A stretch of DNA of 8,693 bases from Candidatus Levyibacteriota bacterium (lineage in GTDB: Bacteria > Patescibacteriota > Microgenomatia > Levybacterales > UBA12049), in NCBI GenBank assembly GCA_018061205.1, contig JAGOUP010000021.1, positions 1 through 8,693 on the forward strand, given 5' to 3'. Each line of letters begins with the position of its first letter. The first letter of the stretch is position 1. Position numbers and translations under genes: made by a program. The notes under the pieces are model-generated. The model worked only from the letters and a program-made list of their open reading frames with translations, was not told the DNA's origin and did no database searches. This document shows positions 5,649 through 8,693 of the stretch, in pieces.

Positions 5649-6782
5649 TTATTTCTCATGGAGAGATTGTTCACACACCGCAAGGATATTCTCTACCGCT
5701 TCAGGAATAATTTTGCTTCGAGCTAACGTTGCATGTTTTTCATAGAGGTCTTTATGTTCTACCATAGATCGAATATGCTCATACAGCTTGTCAGAAGTGA
5801 GATTCTTTTGTTCAAACACTTCACCCAATCCTTGTTTTTTGAAAAAGAGTGCATTTGTTCGCTGTTCATCTTTCCCTGAAAACGCTAAAGGAATCAGGAG
5901 TGCTGGTTTTCCAAAATACAACAATTCAGAAACGGTATTGATTCCTGCTCGACAAATAACCAATGTTGTTTTTCGATAGACTGATCCAATTTCTTTTGGG
6001 TCAACAAATTTTGTCACCACGTACCTCTTTTGTAATGGTAGTGGAAGCATAGCCTTTTTCTCGGCCAGCCAATCAAAATCTTTATATTCCTGTGCATCCC
6101 CTGTTTGATGAACAATCACATATTTTTCCAAAAGCTTCTCAAGACATCCTTCTATCAACACATTAATAGGATGTGATCCCAAACTTCCTCCTGTTATAAA
6201 CAAGAGCGGCAATGCAGCATCAGATGCAGAAAGCGGATTTTTTCCAAAAAAATCTTTTTTATCCATCATAGCAATCCGCAATGGATTTCCTGTGAGAACC
6301 GTTTTTCTTTTGGGAAAGGATGCTTTTGATTCTTCCCATGAAACACACACATACTTTGCAAAATACGCATTTATCTTATTGGAAAGACCTGCATGGAACG
6401 TTTGTTCATGCACAACCACAGGGATACGCAGTAGTGCCGCTGCCATCACGACAGGAACAGAAACATATCCTCCAAATGAAACGATGAGATTTGGCCGATA
6501 TGTTTTCAGAACAGAAAATGCCTCATAAAATCCTTTTGGAAACTTCAATAATGACGTCAGGGTATATCTCGTAAATTTCCGCTGGAGTCTGGCTGTTGTC
6601 AGTGATCGAAAAGGAATTCCGAGGCTTTTTGCCGTTTCATATTCCAAAGAAATTGTTTTATCTGCTTCAAAGGCATATTTTCTGCCAATAAGCAGTACGT
6701 CCCAATCTTTCGGCATTGCCTGTATGAGTGATAATGCAGGAGCAAAATGACCTCCACCCCCAGCTGTTACAACTATTTTCAT
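5649..6782 (-). CDS. murG: UDP-GlcNAc:lipid I N-acetylglucosaminyltransferase MurG
   Basis: MurG adds GlcNAc from UDP-GlcNAc to lipid I to make lipid II at the cytoplasmic face of the membrane. The 377 residues have the GT-B two-domain layout. The N-domain has TAGGGGHFAPALSL (6-19) with the catalytic-site His12, SFGGYVSVP (102-110) and VVVHEQTFHAGLSNK (122-136). The C-domain, which binds the donor, has TGNPLR (164-169), FITGGSLGSHPIN (195-207), CRAGINTVSELLYFGKPAL (277-295) and KDEQRTNALF (304-313). HEQT replaces the more common HEQN and CRAG the common CRSG; both are conservative. The gene starts six bases after the ftsW stop without a ribosome binding site. The basic/aromatic stretch around 66-90 may help it contact the membrane. 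Confidence 0.97.
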   Translation of the reverse strand: MKIVVTAGGGGHFAPALSLIQAMPKDWDVLLIGRKYAFEADKTISLEYETAKSLGIPFRSLTTARLQRKFTRYTLTSLLKFPKGFYEAFSVLKTYRPNLIVSFGGYVSVPVVMAAALLRIPVVVHEQTFHAGLSNKINAYFAKYVCVSWEESKASFPKRKTVLTGNPLRIAMMDKKDFFGKNPLSASDAALPLLFITGGSLGSHPINVLIEGCLEKLLEKYVIVHQTGDAQEYKDFDWLAEKKAMLPLPLQKRYVVTKFVDPKEIGSVYRKTTLVICRAGINTVSELLYFGKPALLIPLAFSGKDEQRTNALFFKKQGLGEVFEQKNLTSDKLYEHIRSMVEHKDLYEKHATLARSKIIPEAVENILAVCEQSLHEK

Positions 6783-6788
6783 ATAATG

Positions 6789-7865
6789 TTACACATGCTG
6801 TGTTCCTTGTCTGGATATATTTAGTAGTATACCAATTGCACATAAAGATACAACCAATGATGATCCACCATACGAAATAAAGGGAAGCGGAATACCCGTC
6901 AAAGGAATCAACGCTGTTTGTGCACCTAAATTGATGATAGTTTGGAATCCAATATAAGTTGTAATACCACCCGCTAACAATTTTCCAAATTGATCTTTTG
7001 CATTGCTGGCTATCACAAACCCCCGCCATATCAACATCATATACAATGCTATCAACAACACTCCTCCAATAAATCCAAATTCTTCGGCGAAGATAGCAAA
7101 AATAGAATCTGTCGCATTTTCAGGCAAATATGCATATTTTTGCAATGAATTTCCTAATCCCACACCACTTATTCCTCCCATACCAAGTGCAATCAAAATT
7201 TGTCTTACGTGGTAAGAAGTTGCATCTAAAGATTGATTAAAATTCAAAAATGTTGCCAAACGTGCCGCCCGATAAGGAGCTAGCACGATGAGCAGATATC
7301 CGACAGCTGCCAACACAGGCATAATGAACAAAAAATGGATCATTCTGCCCCCAGAGATAAAATAGACAACCAATGCTTCCGCTAAAATAACAGACGCAGT
7401 ACCCATATCTGGCTCCAGCATAACCAATAACAACACGAAACCAACGAGCAGAGAAAATGCTAAAAATCGTCCCTTTTCTTTTGTTGAAAACCACGCTGCC
7501 AAATAAATAGCCAATCCTAATTTCACAAATTCCCCCGGTTGTAACACTGAAAATCCCACATTAATCCACCGTCTTGCTCCCATAACATACACCCCAACTC
7601 CCGGAACAAAAACAAGCAACAACATGATTATGGCTACAATGAGAATCGGAACCGCTAAATAATACAGCCGGTGATAATCAAAAAAACTAAAAAAGACCAG
7701 ACATAAAAATCCTAGAACAAGCCATACAGACTGTTCACGTAAATAGTAAAACCTGTCACCAAAGTCGCGGAAGGCAATAAATGAAGATGCATCAAAGAGT
7801 ATTAACAAACCAAACAGAGTCAAAACGACCACGATGGCAAGCAGCATTAGATCAAATCTTCTCAT
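6789..7865 (-). CDS. ftsW: SEDS peptidoglycan polymerase FtsW
   Basis: This multi-pass membrane protein of the SEDS (FtsW/RodA/SpoVE) family polymerises lipid II into glycan strands at the septum with a class B penicillin-binding protein. The 358 residues contain about ten hydrophobic segments. Family motifs are GARRWINVG (96-104), LQPGEFVKL (108-116, usually QPSEFAKL), LEPDMGTA (150-157), YLPENATDSIFAIFAEEFG (246-264), and GIPLPFISYGGSS (324-336). Asp253 in the ATDSIFA stretch lines up with the catalytic aspartate of RodA/FtsW. FtsW is preferred to RodA because of its place between mraY and murG in a dcw cluster; sequence alone does not settle it. The ATG lies seven bases after the mraY stop and has no Shine-Dalgarno sequence. 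Confidence 0.95.
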   Translation of the reverse strand: MRRFDLMLLAIVVVLTLFGLLILFDASSFIAFRDFGDRFYYLREQSVWLVLGFLCLVFFSFFDYHRLYYLAVPILIVAIIMLLLVFVPGVGVYVMGARRWINVGFSVLQPGEFVKLGLAIYLAAWFSTKEKGRFLAFSLLVGFVLLLVMLEPDMGTASVILAEALVVYFISGGRMIHFLFIMPVLAAVGYLLIVLAPYRAARLATFLNFNQSLDATSYHVRQILIALGMGGISGVGLGNSLQKYAYLPENATDSIFAIFAEEFGFIGGVLLIALYMMLIWRGFVIASNAKDQFGKLLAGGITTYIGFQTIINLGAQTALIPLTGIPLPFISYGGSSLVVSLCAIGILLNISRQGTQHV

Positions 7866-7872
7866 GAATAGA

Positions 7873-8693
7873 TTAAATGAAGGCGATGTACAATCCTAGT
7901 ACTGCAAAACATAATCCGACAATCCACGCTCTCATCACAATTTTTGGCTCTTCCCATCCTTTATTTTGTAAATACAAATGAAGTGGTGATGCAGCAAAAA
8001 GTTTTCGACCCAAATATTTTTTACTCAACAACTGTATGAGTGAGGATGCCACTTCAATAATAAAAACACCACCTATAATGACCATAGCCGGAATCTTGCC
8101 AGTTAATAATCCAATAACTGCCAGACAAGCGCCCAGTGACATAGAACCGGTATCTCCTAACCAAATACGAGCTTTATAAATATTGAAATACAAAAACGCA
8201 ATCACGCTACCAATCAAAAGCGCAATAAATACTCCCAAAGACACATCCAATTGGCGTGACGAGATGATCAAAAATGCAATTAAACAAATAAGAAAAAGTC
8301 CGGATGCTAATCCATCCAGACCATCAGTGATATTAAATGCGTTGGTAAATGAAACAATAACGAATGCAGCAAACGGTATATACAAGAATCCCATACTCGC
8401 CAACCCGAACCCATGAATAAAAATAAAAGAGTACCCTAGTTGAAAATACAAAATCATGGCTACACCAATAGCCAGTATCCACTGCAAAACAAATTTATGT
8501 CTAAATCTGAGTCCAAAGAATGCACTTTGCTGCTTTGGAGAAACCAGTTTTTTTAAATCATCATAGAGACCCAACGCACCAAAACCAATAAAGGAAATCA
8601 TGAGTGCCCCCAACTCCCAAATTTTAAAATCAACATTTAAAATACCATATGACCACAGTGTCATGATGGACACGACTACAATAATGAGTGCAC
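7873..8693 (-). CDS. mraY: Phospho-MurNAc-pentapeptide translocase MraY (5' end outside window)
   Basis: MraY moves phospho-MurNAc-pentapeptide from UDP to undecaprenyl phosphate, making lipid I in the membrane. The frame stays open to the window edge, so about the last 273 residues are present and the first membrane segments are missing. A GTG at 8673 could be mistaken for a start, but it falls inside a hydrophobic segment. Conserved parts: LGLYDDLKK (Asp codons at 8557-8562), NAFNITDGLDGLASG (around 8343-8302), IWLGDTGSMSLGA (around 8166-8126), and the NKGWEEPKIVMRAW ending typical of MraY rather than WecA. Oddly, the usual PLHHHFE segment reads PLHLYLQ (7986-7966), so two of the three histidines are replaced. 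It heads the visible cluster, seven bases before ftsW. Confidence 0.95.
   Translation of the reverse strand, partial: ALIIVVVSIMTLWSYGILNVDFKIWELGALMISFIGFGALGLYDDLKKLVSPKQQSAFFGLRFRHKFVLQWILAIGVAMILYFQLGYSFIFIHGFGLASMGFLYIPFAAFVIVSFTNAFNITDGLDGLASGLFLICLIAFLIISSRQLDVSLGVFIALLIGSVIAFLYFNIYKARIWLGDTGSMSLGACLAVIGLLTGKIPAMVIIGGVFIIEVASSLIQLLSKKYLGRKLFAASPLHLYLQNKGWEEPKIVMRAWIVGLCFAVLGLYIAFI

Noticed and set aside
1..8693. CRISPR array, rRNA, insertion sequence or transposase
   Set aside because: No regularly spaced repeats, no conserved rRNA segments and no transposase-like frame were seen on either strand.

Overview
This window looks like a bacterial chromosome segment with two unlike halves. 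The right two thirds (2639-8693, minus strand) is a compact division and cell-wall (dcw) cluster. In transcription order it is mraY (5' end outside the window), ftsW, murG, a short ftsQ-like gene, ftsA and ftsZ. Gaps are 3-16 bp except before ftsZ, which has a 54-bp leader with a promoter-like sequence. murD, murC, murB and ddl are not between these genes. All minus-strand genes read through in the standard code, and ftsZ ends at TGA right after its normal C-terminal peptide. The reduced FtsQ, the stripped-down cluster and the short A/T-rich reverse transcriptase island would suit a small-genome lineage such as Patescibacteria/CPR. That placement is inference, since the window has no marker that fixes it.

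The left third (1-2591, plus strand) is accessory sequence. It starts with the 3' end of an unrecognised gene (1-186). A small one-membrane-segment protein (260-598) follows, with a strong ribosome binding site and a hairpin-plus-T-run terminator at 680-703. The next 540 bp (599-1137) hold no convincing gene. They contain a coding-like fragment without a start codon, an imperfect inverted repeat of about 140 nt, and a good Shine-Dalgarno sequence in front of a three-codon reading frame.

The centre of interest is 943-2591. A possible structured RNA is followed by a 63-residue basic protein whose stop overlaps the start of a 420-residue reverse transcriptase. The RT keeps its catalytic residues (KADI and YVDD). 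Its motif B is QGSALSQ, which mixes the QG of group II intron RTs with the SQ of diversity-generating retroelement RTs. There is no endonuclease domain, no room for intron domain V downstream, no retron-type NAxxH motif that I can see, and no template/variable repeat pair that I can find. It is best described as an unassigned group II-like or DGR-like RT with a candidate upstream RNA and a coupled small protein. A defence or domesticated role is possible but not shown.

In the dcw cluster, MraY makes lipid I, MurG converts it to lipid II, and the SEDS protein FtsW polymerises lipid II at the septum. FtsQ belongs to the septal regulatory complex, FtsA tethers FtsZ to the membrane, and FtsZ forms the cytokinetic ring. 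The RT and ftsZ converge with 47 bp between their stop codons.
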